Positions 42,057 to 50,962 of a stretch of DNA of 64,000 bases are shown here, piece by piece. Position numbers and translations under genes: made by a program. Within the stretch, counting starts at the first letter, position 1. Every line of letters begins with the position of its first letter. The notes below the pieces were generated by a model, which worked only from the letters and a program-made list of their open reading frames with translations, searched no databases and had not been told where the DNA came from. The DNA comes from Kutzneria buriramensis (lineage in GTDB: Bacteria; Actinomycetota; Actinomycetes; Mycobacteriales; Pseudonocardiaceae): contig NZ_CP144375.1 of NCBI RefSeq assembly GCF_043575855.1, positions 248,001 through 312,000 on the forward strand, written 5' to 3'.

Positions 42057-43228
42057 CGAAGGTCTTCGTCACCGGTCTGGGAGCGATCACGCCGATCGGT
42101 GTCGGCACGGAACAGCTGTGGTCGGCGTTGTGCTCGCGGCGCACGCACTTCTCGAACATCGACGCGGTCTATTCCGCGATGAAACCGGGGTACGCGGCTG
42201 GACTACTGTCCGAAGTGGACCGTAGCCGGGTCGTCCGCGACGTGCGCGACGCGACGGGGCGGAGCCTCGCCGACTCGTCGACGTACGCGGCGCACGCGGC
42301 GCTACAGGCGGTGCGGGAGGCCGGGCTGACCCCCGGCGATGAGGACTTGCGGGACGCATTGGTGTGCGTCGCCAACAACGAGGCCGAAGCCGACCTGCTC
42401 GACGAGCTGGTCGAGGGCCGGGACGACCGGTGGCGCGGGGCCGTCTACTCCAGCCATGCGATCGCGGACAATGTGGCGCGCGCGATCGGTTCCACGGGCC
42501 CGGCCTTCACCGTCCACAACACCTGCGCGTCCGCGAACGTGGCGCTGGAGTTCGCCCTGCGGATGATGCGCACGGGCGCGGTGCGCACCGCGGTCGTCGG
42601 CGGCGGCGACGCCTTCTCCAAGAAGGTGTGGACGGGGTTCTACACGCTGAACACGCTCGGACCCGAGCATTGCCGGCCATTCTCCGTACGCCGCAAGCAT
42701 ATCACCATCGCCGAGGGCGCGGCGTTCCTCGTGCTGCGGGCCGCCGACGCCCCGCTCCCCGGTTCCTGCGCCGAGTTGGTCGCGGCGGTGAGCAACAACG
42801 ACGCGGTCCACCCCACCAACCCCGACCCCGGCGGTGTGCTGGCCTGCCACGAGCGCGCGCTCGCGCAGGCCGGCCTGACCGCGGACCAGGTCGACGGGAT
42901 CTTCGCGCACGGCACGGGAACACAGGCCAACGACGCGGTCGAGGCCGGCATCTTCACCACCCGGTTCCCGGACGCGAGCGTCACGGCGATCAAGGGCACC
43001 ATCGGGCACCTCATGGCGAGTGCGGGGGCGGTGGGCGCAGTCGCGTCCTGCCTCGCGCTGCGCCACCAGAAGATGCCACCGACCATCATCGAGCGGGACG
43101 AGTACCAGTTCGGCTTCGACCTGGTCCTGGAGGCGGGCGGTCGTGAGCGGCGCCTGACCCACGTCCAGAACAACGCGTTCGGCTTCGGCGGCAACAACGG
43201 CATCTCCGTCTTCCGGGCGGTGAGCTGA
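42053..43228 (+). CDS. Beta-ketoacyl-[carrier protein] synthase (FabF/KAS II type)
   Basis: 391 residues from the ATG at 42053 (ATGA overlap). The catalytic set is complete: Cys158 in VHNTCASANVALEFAL, His in FAHGTGTQANDAVE, the Lys/His block IKGTIGHLMASAGAVG, and the C-terminal NAFGFGGNNG. It condenses malonyl-carrier units, most likely with carrier 2 and the half-size partner. The order carrier, half-KS, dehydratase, KS is that of a small iterative type II polyketide system. Confidence 0.88.
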   Translation: MTKVFVTGLGAITPIGVGTEQLWSALCSRRTHFSNIDAVYSAMKPGYAAGLLSEVDRSRVVRDVRDATGRSLADSSTYAAHAALQAVREAGLTPGDEDLRDALVCVANNEAEADLLDELVEGRDDRWRGAVYSSHAIADNVARAIGSTGPAFTVHNTCASANVALEFALRMMRTGAVRTAVVGGGDAFSKKVWTGFYTLNTLGPEHCRPFSVRRKHITIAEGAAFLVLRAADAPLPGSCAELVAAVSNNDAVHPTNPDPGGVLACHERALAQAGLTADQVDGIFAHGTGTQANDAVEAGIFTTRFPDASVTAIKGTIGHLMASAGAVGAVASCLALRHQKMPPTIIERDEYQFGFDLVLEAGGRERRLTHVQNNAFGFGGNNGISVFRAVS

Positions 43229-44980
43229 ATGATGGTCCTGGGCATCAGCGGACTGCCGAACGCGCAGAGGTATCTGGCCAGGAGCGGCCCGGATCCGCTG
43301 GACGAACGGATCTGCCAGGGACTCGACAGCGCGGCCGCGCTGGTCGTGGACGGCGTGGTCGTCGCGGCGGCCGCGGAGGAGCGGTTCTCCGGGGTGAAGG
43401 GCACGGGCGCGCTGCCGGTCAACGCGATCGACTACGTGCTGCGAGAAGCGGGTGTCAGCCGTGACGACGTCGACGCGATCGCCCACGGGTTCGACTACGA
43501 CGGGTTCCGCCGGGTCTTCGCACGGCAGCAGGACTATTTCGCCGAGGTGCTGTCCGGGCGCACCGTGATCGACGCACTCACCGAGGCGGGCTGGCGGGAC
43601 GTGGAGCGCCGGTTCCGTCCGGTGACCCACCACGTGGCGCACGCGGCGTCGGCGTATCTGCCGAGCGGGTTCGGCTCGGCGCTGTGCGTGGTCTCCGACG
43701 GCATGGGCGAGACCGAGGCCCTGTCCGTCTACCGAGCGCGGGACGGTCGCCTGGACAAGGTGCACAGCCAGCCGATCTCCGACTCGCTCGGGCTGCTCTA
43801 CTCGATCTGCACCCGGTTCCTCGGCTTCCAGTTCAACTCCGACGAGTACAAGGTCATGGGACTCGCCGCCTACGGCGACCCGGCCCGCAACCGCTCGGTG
43901 TTCGACAAGCTCGTCTCCTTCGACCCCGAAAGCGGCGGGGTCAGGGTGAACTGGCCGCGCGGATCCCTCGCCGACGCCGAGCTGGGCTACCCACACGCAC
44001 GGGCGTTCCTCGCGGAGGGTGCCGGGTTCACGCCGAGGGTGCCGGATGGTCAGGTCCACCCGGAGGAGGCGGACTTCGCCGCCGCACTGCAGGCGAAGCT
44101 GACCGGGGTACTGGCCGACCTCGTGGCGCACTGGATGGAGAAGACCGGCGAACGCGACCTGTGCCTCGCCGGCGGCACGTTCCTGAACTGCAAGTCGAAC
44201 CAGATCCTGTGCGACCTGCCCGGCGTGGATCGGGTCTTCGTGCAACCGGCTGCGGGCGACGACGGCAGCGCGCTCGGCGCCGCGCTGCACGTGGCAGGCT
44301 CCTACGCAGGATCCGTGCCATTCAACCCGTACACCGGGCCGAGTTACGCGGCCGACGAGGTCGGAGCGGAACTGGAACGGCGTGCCGACGAGCTCGGTCT
44401 CGCGTGGCGGCAAGTCGGGCTCACAGAGGAGTACTTCGCGCTGGCCGCAGAGGACATCGCGGCGGACCGGGTCATCGCCTGGTTCCACGACCGCATGGAG
44501 TGGGGGCCGCGTGCGCTGGGCAACCGCTCGATCCTTGCGCTGCCCAAGGGCGACCGGATCAAGGAGCGCATCAACGGCCTGATCAAGTTCCGCGAGCCGT
44601 TCCGGCCGTTCGCCCCGGCGGTGTTCGACGCCGACTGCGCCACCCTCTTCGAGACACCGGCGAAGGATCCTGTCAGGTACATGCTGTGCACCGCACGGGT
44701 GCGCGAGGAACACCGGGAGTCGGTCGCCGGGATAGTGCACGCCGACGGGACGGCTCGCATCCAGCTCGTGCGGCGTGACCTGAACGAAAAGTTCTGGACG
44801 CTGCTGTCGGAGGTCAAGCAGCGCACCGGCGTCGGATGTGTCGTCAACACCTCGTTCAACGTCAAGGGCCAGCCGCTGATCATGGCACCGGGCACCGCAC
44901 TCGACACCTTCACCGCCACATCGCTGAGCAGGCTGTACATCGAGGGATTCGTGGTATGGAAGAAGTCGCAGTCGTCGTGA
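43229..44980 (+). CDS. O-carbamoyltransferase (NodU/CmcH/TobZ family)
   Basis: 583 residues. The N-terminal YrdC-independent Kae1-like domain carries the metal motif HHVAHAASAYL; the C-terminal domain has MEWGPRALGNRSILA, FREPFRPFAP and NTSFNVKGQPL, all family hallmarks. These enzymes make carbamoyl-AMP from carbamoyl phosphate and ATP and transfer the carbamoyl group to a hydroxyl, usually on a sugar. A carbamoylated deoxysugar is therefore likely. It starts directly after the ketosynthase stop. Confidence 0.9.
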   Translation: MMVLGISGLPNAQRYLARSGPDPLDERICQGLDSAAALVVDGVVVAAAAEERFSGVKGTGALPVNAIDYVLREAGVSRDDVDAIAHGFDYDGFRRVFARQQDYFAEVLSGRTVIDALTEAGWRDVERRFRPVTHHVAHAASAYLPSGFGSALCVVSDGMGETEALSVYRARDGRLDKVHSQPISDSLGLLYSICTRFLGFQFNSDEYKVMGLAAYGDPARNRSVFDKLVSFDPESGGVRVNWPRGSLADAELGYPHARAFLAEGAGFTPRVPDGQVHPEEADFAAALQAKLTGVLADLVAHWMEKTGERDLCLAGGTFLNCKSNQILCDLPGVDRVFVQPAAGDDGSALGAALHVAGSYAGSVPFNPYTGPSYAADEVGAELERRADELGLAWRQVGLTEEYFALAAEDIAADRVIAWFHDRMEWGPRALGNRSILALPKGDRIKERINGLIKFREPFRPFAPAVFDADCATLFETPAKDPVRYMLCTARVREEHRESVAGIVHADGTARIQLVRRDLNEKFWTLLSEVKQRTGVGCVVNTSFNVKGQPLIMAPGTALDTFTATSLSRLYIEGFVVWKKSQSS

Positions 44981-45228
44981 ACGCCCTCCTCGCTGCCGCC
45001 CGCAAGGTACCGGCCGACGCGGCGCCGGCGGAGATCGCCGTCGGCTCTATGGACCAGATGCGGTTCCTGGTCGGCATCGAGGACCGGCTCGACGTCTTTC
45101 TCGACGACGCCGAGCCGGTGTCGTTCGACCTCAGTTCCCGCGAGGCGCGCGTGCGCAGCGTCGAGAGCATGCGCGTGCGGAACGAGAGTGCGACGTGGTC
45201 GAGCAGCTGCGCGGTGACCGGACGCTGA
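44977..45228 (+). CDS. Diverged carrier protein 3
   Basis: 83 residues from the GTG at 44977 (GTGA overlap, the pattern used throughout the operon); an ATG at 44956 is also open. The carrier motif is Ser24 in IAVGSMDQMRFLVGIEDRL, with an acidic following helix (DVFLDDAEPVSFDL). Its end overlaps the truncated ligase start by 34 bases, suggesting that it is the cognate carrier of that ligase. Known amino acid:carrier protein ligases are likewise encoded next to a small dedicated carrier protein. Confidence 0.7.
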   Translation: MNALLAAARKVPADAAPAEIAVGSMDQMRFLVGIEDRLDVFLDDAEPVSFDLSSREARVRSVESMRVRNESATWSSSCAVTGR

Positions 45229-45440
45229 TCGCCGCCACGGACCCAGACGGGTTGATCAGCTACTGCTTCGCGGGACCGTTGGACACGGCCTACGAGGTGC
45301 TGGATCGAACACTGGTGCGGCTGCTCTCCGACGAGGAGACGGTGGAGCACTCATGCGCGACGCTGATCGATCGGACCGTGCTGGAGCGCATCGACTTCTT
45401 CGACAAGCTGCCGAGCATTCCCTTCCACGCGCCCCCAGTT
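45195..45440 (+). pseudogene. Truncated second amino acid:[carrier protein] ligase
   Basis: About 82 residues from a GTG at 45195 align with the N-terminus of the intact ligase. Compare GLISYCFAGPLDTAYEVLDR, VEHSCATLIDRTVLERIDFF and DKLPSIPFHAPP here with GLIGYRFHGPLFDAFEALDG, AHSCTTLLEREALESIGFF and DKLPSIPLHAVP there. After about 45440 similarity ends, although the frame stays open to 45650. All catalytic motifs are missing. The loss marks the broken right end of the gene cluster. Confidence 0.75.
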
Positions 45441-45776
45441 GGCCTTCGACGTGTTACAGCTGCGCGTGCCGAAAGCTCCATCCCCACAGGTCAGGCGGAC
45501 GTGTGCATCCATCGCGGCGACTCTACAGAGCCAGCGCGGCTACAGACTCAACCGCCGTGCAAATCAGGGGCCTCCTACAGCTGCTACACCCAGTTGGGGA
45601 GCAGCGCGGGGAGCAAATGGGGAGCAGACACGCGCGCTGGACAGTCCTGAACTGCATTCAACGGCTCTAAACAAACCCGCGCCGACCTGTAGAAGTTGCA
45701 TTTCTGTCGGTTCCGCCTGAATGATGGTTCTGGCACGCTTTCCGTGATGGACCCGCGGTGACCGGCCACGGGCGAC
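45441..45776. other. Unassigned stretch at the broken cluster edge
   Basis: Three overlapping plus-strand frames are open (ending 45650, 45670 and 45720), and base composition is lower in GC than the cluster. None matches a family I know. The frame with TCASIAATLQSQRGYRLNR looks the most protein-like. Possibly foreign DNA brought in when the cluster was cut. Confidence 0.35.
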
Positions 45777-46965
45777 GTGTGGGGTGCCAAAAGTCAGTCA
45801 CCGGCTCTGACCAGTAGATTCACGCGGCCCGTTCGTACTCGTTGATCAGGCCTCCGAGAAGCCGTCGTCGCTTGATCCGCTGGGAGTTGAGGTCTGCCAC
45901 GGGGTGGGTCGGACAGGGTGGCCGGAGCTCGCGTGCCCGGTGCGGCCGTCGGCCGTTGTAGTGCTGGACGTACTCAGCGAGCGCGGTGTCCAGATGCCGC
46001 TTGCTCAGGATCAGCATGCGGTCGGTGAGCTCGGTTCTGGTGGTGAGTACGAACCGTTCCACGTAGCAGTTCGCCCGTGGGCAACGCGGCGGGATCTTGA
46101 CCGTCGTGATGCCGACGTCGGTCAGGACGGCATCGAAGGAGGCCGCGAACTGGCCTGCCCGGTCGCGGACGAGAAGCCGGAACTCGTCGACTCGGTTACC
46201 GAGGTCCATCGCGAGGTTGCGGATCTGCTGCGTGGTCCACGCGCCGTCTGGATTGGTCGTCGTGCCGAGGACGTGGACGTACCGGCTGGCGACCTCCAGC
46301 ACGAAGAACACGTGGATCCGCTTCAGGGTGAGCGCGCAGTCGACGTGAAAGAAGTCGCAGGCCAGCATCGTCGAGGCCTGTGTGCGGAGGAACTGCCGCC
46401 AGATCGTGTCGGTGTGCCGGTCCGGTGCCGGAGGTATGCGTGCTCGTTTCAGGATCCGCCGGATGGTCGAGGCGGCGACGCGGTGTCCGAGCTTGAGTAG
46501 CTCACCTTGAATCCTCTTGTAGCCCCAGCTGCGGTTGTCCGTGGCCATCCGTTCGACCAGCCCGGTGATCGCGTCGTCAACGGGTGGACGTCCGTGCCGG
46601 TGTGGGTAGGTCCATTTTGCGGCGACCAGGCGTCGATGCCAGCGCAGGATGGTGCCTGGGGTGACCAAGCGGTGTAGCCGTAGGCCCATGGGCAGCAGGC
46701 GGACCAGCGCGGCGATCACAGCGCGGTCAGCCCAATCCACGCCAGGTCTCCGATTGCCTCTGCACAGCACGGTGACTTCGTGGCGTAGCACCAGCAACTC
46801 GACGTCCTTGGACGCCGACGAGCGGCCAAGTAACACCAGCAAGCCCGCGAGCCTGAGGAAGCTCAGGTAAAGCAAGCGCAGCGCCATGGCTGGCGATCAT
46901 GCCTTGTCCGTCACGTGCTCATTGCCGCAGGTCGGATGCGCGGGCCGACTTCTGGAACCCCGCAC
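45777..46965 (-). mobile_element. Insertion sequence 2 (about 1190 bp), relative of IS 1
   Basis: Imperfect terminal repeats: GTGTGGGGTGCCAAAAGTC (45777-45795) and, read inward from the right end, GTGCGGGGTTCCAGAAGTC (46947-46965); 16 of 19 positions agree. The TGTGGG-GTGCC start is shared with IS 1. It carries an intact transposase gene. No target duplication is evident. Confidence 0.75.
45820..46887 (-). CDS. DDE integrase-core transposase of IS 2
   Basis: 355 residues, homologous over its full length to the IS 1 transposase: KDVELLVLRHEVTVL, LVTPGTILRWHRRLVAAKW, SWGYKRIQGELLKLG, then catalytic Asp in MLACDFFHVDCA, Asp in LLVRDRAGQFAASFD and Glu in PRANCYVERFV. The gene is intact, so the element may be mobile. 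The relationship to IS 1 is at family level, not a recent copy. Confidence 0.85.
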   Translation of the reverse strand: MALRLLYLSFLRLAGLLVLLGRSSASKDVELLVLRHEVTVLCRGNRRPGVDWADRAVIAALVRLLPMGLRLHRLVTPGTILRWHRRLVAAKWTYPHRHGRPPVDDAITGLVERMATDNRSWGYKRIQGELLKLGHRVAASTIRRILKRARIPPAPDRHTDTIWRQFLRTQASTMLACDFFHVDCALTLKRIHVFFVLEVASRYVHVLGTTTNPDGAWTTQQIRNLAMDLGNRVDEFRLLVRDRAGQFAASFDAVLTDVGITTVKIPPRCPRANCYVERFVLTTRTELTDRMLILSKRHLDTALAEYVQHYNGRRPHRARELRPPCPTHPVADLNSQRIKRRRLLGGLINEYERAA

Positions 46966-47123
46966 GGTACCGGCCGCACTCCCACCGCACCGCCAGCACG
47001 TAACTCCGGGCAGCTATCGCCAAGCTGTTGACTGGCTGTCGTCGTGCTGTTGGTCGGCGTGTTGCGGGCGCGGCAGGACGTACTCTGCGCCCAGAGGACG
47101 TCGAATCCGGCAGGAGCGCGTAA

Positions 47124-48005
47124 ATGATTTGGTGGTCGGTCGGATTGGCGTGCGGTGCTGCGTGTTGTCAAGCCGTTGCGGCGTATTGGCAACACCGTGC
47201 GGTCCGCGCTGGGCAGAGCTCCGGCTTACTCACCGGCCGCGCGCTGATGCGAACCTTGACCGACCGGTGGTGGCTGCTTGGCTTACTCATGATGGCGGCT
47301 GGGGCCGCGATGCACATTGCTGCGCTCGCCACGGCGCCACTGGTCGTCATCCAGCCCGTGGGCATCCTCGCCCTCATCCTGGTCGCGCTGCCCGGGCGGC
47401 GCAGTCCTCGCATGCCATTCCTGACGATCGCGTTGACGAGCCTGGCCGTCGGGCTTTTCGTCGTAATCGCAGCCAGTACGAGCACCCAGACCACCATCCC
47501 TACCAGCGCAGTGCTCAGCGCGGTATGGATTGGGGCGATCGCGGTCGCGGTTCTGTTGGCATTGGGTCTTGCCACGACGGGCCGTCGACGGTGCGCGCTC
47601 TTCGGAACCGGCGCCGGAGTGCTCTTCGGCACGGTGTCTGCGGTGATCCGCGCGATGCTCCAGCACATCAGTTCGTCCGGTCTGGACCTGGTGACACTCA
47701 TGTTCGCTGCCACCATCGTGATCGCGCTGCTCGGCGCCGCCTGGCTGATCAATCAGGCGCATGCCAATGGACCGGCTGCGGCGGTCGTTGCGACTTTGAC
47801 CATTGTGGATCCCTTGGTGGCGGCTGGAATCGGCTTGTTCGTCTATCATGAGTCGACCAACAACAGCGTGGGCGTCATGATTGCGCAGGCAGGTTGCGCG
47901 GTAGCCGCGGTGGTTGGGGCGCTCGTACTGGCCAGGCGCCTACCCGAGCTGGCGGCCATCGACGACGGTCAGCCCACTGAGGAACACAGCTTGCAGTTGA
48001 CGTGA
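47124..48005 (+). CDS. DMT-superfamily (EamA/NIPA-like) membrane transporter
   Basis: 293 residues with about nine or ten hydrophobic segments spread over the whole length and a short charged tail (EEHSLQLT). The repeated ATAPLVVIQPVGILALILVA and TIVDPLVAAGIGLFVYHE blocks are typical of drug/metabolite transporters. The substrate is unknown. It stands alone between IS elements, so it is probably a cargo or resident gene surviving among insertions. Confidence 0.75.
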   Translation: MIWWSVGLACGAACCQAVAAYWQHRAVRAGQSSGLLTGRALMRTLTDRWWLLGLLMMAAGAAMHIAALATAPLVVIQPVGILALILVALPGRRSPRMPFLTIALTSLAVGLFVVIAASTSTQTTIPTSAVLSAVWIGAIAVAVLLALGLATTGRRRCALFGTGAGVLFGTVSAVIRAMLQHISSSGLDLVTLMFAATIVIALLGAAWLINQAHANGPAAAVVATLTIVDPLVAAGIGLFVYHESTNNSVGVMIAQAGCAVAAVVGALVLARRLPELAAIDDGQPTEEHSLQLT

Positions 48006-48164
48006 GGCCTCAGTTTGCCTTAACCCTCTTCTCTTTCCTGCGCGTCTTGGTGGTTGTTGGGGGTCTTCGTCCCCAGGGTGTAAGGGCTGGTCTGAGAGGG
48101 CGGTTCGGGGCAAACCCATTCGCTGTCAGGACATGTCCATACTCGGTCGTGAACAGCGCGGACC

Positions 48165-48469
48165 TGTGCGTGCCGAGAACTGTGTCCGTGCAGGTCAACG
48201 GGTATGCACGGGTGGCTAGTCAACGTCCGGCACGATCCGGCTCATGCTCGTCCGCTTCGCCTACCTCGCCGTCTCCCACGCCTTCGCCGCGCTACGGCTC
48301 TTGCGCATGACCGACCGTGAGAAGGACGTCGAGATCCTTGCCCTGCGCCATCAACTCGCGGTCTTAAAGAGACAACTCGGCGATCAGCGGCCGCGCTTGG
48401 GGCCCGAGGACCGCGCGTTGCTCGCGCGCCCCTGGCCCGTCCGATGCTGCGCCGACTCCAACTGCTAGT
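48165..48469 (+). pseudogene. 5' part of an IS of the IS 1/IS 2 family
   Basis: TGTGCGTGCCGAGAAC (48165-48180) resembles the IS 1 end. From 48244 an N-terminal transposase fragment follows (FAALRLLRMTDREKDVEILA then LRHQLAVLKRQL), with a frameshift near 48425. It is cut at 48469 by the IS481-type element. This gives a relative order: this IS was present before the IS481 insertion. Confidence 0.7.
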
Positions 48470-49552
48470 TGTACTGCCCGGGGAGGTTGTGAACAGGCGG
48501 ACACGTGAACCGATGATCTTAGAATGAGGGAGGGCCTTCCGGTTCGGTGTGGATTGCGACGTCTGCACCGACGACCGAAAGGCCCTCATGCCCCACCGTA
48601 ACGCCCCGCTGTCCGAGACCGGCAGACTGCGCCTGGCCCGGTGCGTCGTGCACGACGGTTGGCCGCTGCGTCGGGCCGCCGAGCGGTTCCAGGTCTCGGT
48701 CTGCACAGCGAAACGCTGGGCCGACCGCTACCGCGAGCTGGGCGTGGCCGGCATGGCCGACCGGTCCAGCCGGCCCCGCACCAGCCCGCACCGCACCCCG
48801 ACCCGTGTCGCATCGCCTACCTGCTCGACCTGACCCCGTCCACCGTCCACCGGATTCTGACCCGCTACGGCCTTGGCCCGCATGACCCACCTGGACCGCC
48901 TGACCCACCTGGACCGGGCGACCGGCCGGCCGGTCCGCCGCTACGAACACGACGCGCCCCGGCGACCTGGTCCACGTCGACATCAAGAAGTTGGGCAACA
49001 TCCCTGACGGCGGCGGCCATCGGGTCCACGGCCGTACCGTCGGCGGCCGCAACAGCAGCGCCCACCGCGATCCCACGCGTCCCCGTGTCCGCAGCAACCG
49101 GCCCAACCTGGGCTACAGCTACCTGCACAACGCCGTGGACGACCATTCCCGCCTGGCCCACACCGAGATCCTGCCCGACGAGAACCGACAGACCGCGGTC
49201 GCGTTCTGGGGACGGGCACAGGAGTTCTTCACCGCCCACGGGATCACCGTCGCGCGGGTGCTGAACGACAACGGGGCCTGCTACCGCTCACATCTGTGGC
49301 GTGACGCGCTGACCGCCGTCGGGGTCGTCCACAAACGCACCCGCCCCCGCCGCCCACAGACCAACGGCAAGGTCGAACGGTTCAACCGCACCCTGCTCGA
49401 CGAATGGGCCTACGCCCGCCCCTACCGGTCAGAGACCGAACGCCGCCAGGCCCTGCCGCGGTGGCTTCACATCTACAATCACCACCGCGGCCACACCGCA
49501 CTCGCGGGTCTCCCACCCGCCAGCCGCGTTCCCAACCTCACGGATCAGTACA
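48470..49552 (+). mobile_element. IS481-family element (1083 bp) with 6-bp target duplication
   Basis: Ends TGTACTG (48470-48476) and CAGTACA (49546-49552) are inverted; the first 20 positions agree at 16. The six bases GCTAGT flank both sides (48464-48469 and 49553-49558) as a direct target duplication. This fits the NCTAGN target preference known for IS481. It is nested inside the older IS fragment. The transposase is disrupted. Confidence 0.85.
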
Positions 49553-49557
49553 GCTAG
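48588..49557 (+). pseudogene. Frameshifted IS481-family transposase
   Basis: The N-terminus (MPHRNAPLSETGRLRLARCV, then PLRRAAERFQVSVCTAKRWA) is typical of IS481 transposases. The frame shifts near 48800 into RIAYLLDLTPSTVHRILTRY and again near 48880 into HDAPGDLVHVDIKKLGNIPD. After that the DDE core continues normally (YLHNAVDDHSRLAH, NDNGACYRS, RPQTNGKVERFNRTLLDEW). Two shifts argue for decay, not programmed frameshifting. The stop TAG lies in the flanking target duplication. Confidence 0.8.
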
Positions 49558-49680
49558 TGCCCGCGCCCAGCACGATCCGCAACACCTGCAGAGCGTCCCG
49601 ACCGCGGCGGGAATCACGCTGTGTCAGTGCGACCACTGTCGCGCGGCACCGTGCGCACGCTGGCTCGCAACGGAGGATGC

Positions 49681-50571
49681 CTACGAGGACAGCCGAACCA
49701 GCCATTGGCGAGCATCTTCCAAGCCCTTTTCGTTGTCAGCATCGCTGATGATTCCAGTCAGGTCACCGGCGGCCAGCCTGCGGGCGAAGTAGTCGGCCTG
49801 CACTGCCCAGCGGAACCGCAGCATGGTCAGCAAGCCGTGCTCCACCTCAGCCCTGGTGATGGTTCGACTCTCCAAGTATGTCTCGATCAGACATTCTGCC
49901 TGGTCTGCGCCTCCGACGTACATCACGGCCGATGCCAGGTCGTACAGGAGCGGACCACTGATCGCTGCACTCCAGTCGATCAGCCCGCAGACGCCGGTCA
50001 CGTGGTCCAGTCGGAAGGCTTCCGGAGCCGGATCGCAATGCAACAGACCCCAGGAAAAGAACGAAGGAACAACGGCTTCATACGCTGCCACAGCCGCCGC
50101 GACCGAGGGCTGGACCCAAGAGCGGACCGACAGATGCGCGGCCTGGGCATCCACCCAGTGGAACCGGTCGACCGGTTCAGTGGGCACATCTCGCAACGCC
50201 TCATGAACACGGCCGAGAGTCCGGCCGATCAGCCGCTGATCACTCGTGGTCGTGCCCGACAGTTCCTGCCCCTCAACCCAGCTCAGCAACGCAAGCGTAA
50301 TTCCATCAATCTCAGCGACGATGTCACCTTGCCGAGTTGGCACAGGTGGGCCCGCGGGGATCCCAGCAGCCTCAACATGACCGGAGAGAGTGAGACCACC
50401 CACGAAGGAACGGCGCGAGCCCCGCGCGACGGCCTTGTCGACCCAACGCTCACCGGCCGCGGTGACCAACCACGTCACCGAGTTCATGCCACCGTTATGC
50501 GCCTCCACCGTCGCCTCAGCGACACCCCAGTGGTCCGCCAGACACGACCGCAGCTTCCCTTGACCAATCAT
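49681..50571 (-). CDS. Aminoglycoside phosphotransferase (APH)-family protein
   Basis: 296 residues of the APH/choline kinase fold. The N-lobe has NGGMNSVTWLVTA and a probable ATP Lys in RWVDKAVARG; the catalytic loop reads GLLHCDPAPEAFRLD (His-x-Asp kept, the usual Asn replaced) and the metal Asp is in CGLIDWSAAISGPLLYDLA. The missing Asn suggests altered or weak activity. It could inactivate an antibiotic or phosphorylate a metabolite; the substrate cannot be predicted. It is isolated, with IS debris on both sides. Confidence 0.75.
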   Translation of the reverse strand: MIGQGKLRSCLADHWGVAEATVEAHNGGMNSVTWLVTAAGERWVDKAVARGSRRSFVGGLTLSGHVEAAGIPAGPPVPTRQGDIVAEIDGITLALLSWVEGQELSGTTTSDQRLIGRTLGRVHEALRDVPTEPVDRFHWVDAQAAHLSVRSWVQPSVAAAVAAYEAVVPSFFSWGLLHCDPAPEAFRLDHVTGVCGLIDWSAAISGPLLYDLASAVMYVGGADQAECLIETYLESRTITRAEVEHGLLTMLRFRWAVQADYFARRLAAGDLTGIISDADNEKGLEDARQWLVRLSS

Positions 50572-50962
50572 CCGCTGAAGTCAAGCAGCGATGGCCGCAA
50601 CTGGCGACCGACTTTCGTCACCTCACCGCGAGCACGACAGACAGCCGACCAAGCACCCGCCGCCGCCATCCGCCGGTCCAACCGTTACCGGATATTCGCA
50701 ATAACTTGCCCATCCCACGGCAACCGGACGTGGCGCGAGCTGCGCGGCCTGTGGGTGCCGAAAACCACATCCATAAAGGTCAGCCGGCAGGCCGATCGGC
50801 GGAAACCCCACCAGAGCGGTCTCATAGGTCTGCAGGAACAGGAGCGAAACAGAGCGACGTACCTACCCCAACGGCGTCAATCCCCCATCATCCGCCGTCA
50901 ACAGACCCACACCGCACAGCAGATTCTCTATTTCCGCTGGTCATCCCTGCAGGAGCGAGGCC
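50572..50962. other. Gene-free stretch with a solitary IS-like end
   Basis: No credible gene. TGTGGGTGCCGAAAACCAC (50750-50768) closely matches the terminal repeat of IS 1 but no partner end or transposase follows, so it is probably a leftover IS end. Confidence 0.4.

Noticed and set aside
42302..44740. 812-codon open frame on the minus strand
   Set aside because: It is the high-GC antisense shadow of the ketosynthase and carbamoyltransferase genes, both of which have complete catalytic motifs on the plus strand.
45441..45720. Plus-strand frames considered as an integrase C-terminus
   Set aside because: No RHRY catalytic residues or other recombinase motif could be seen.
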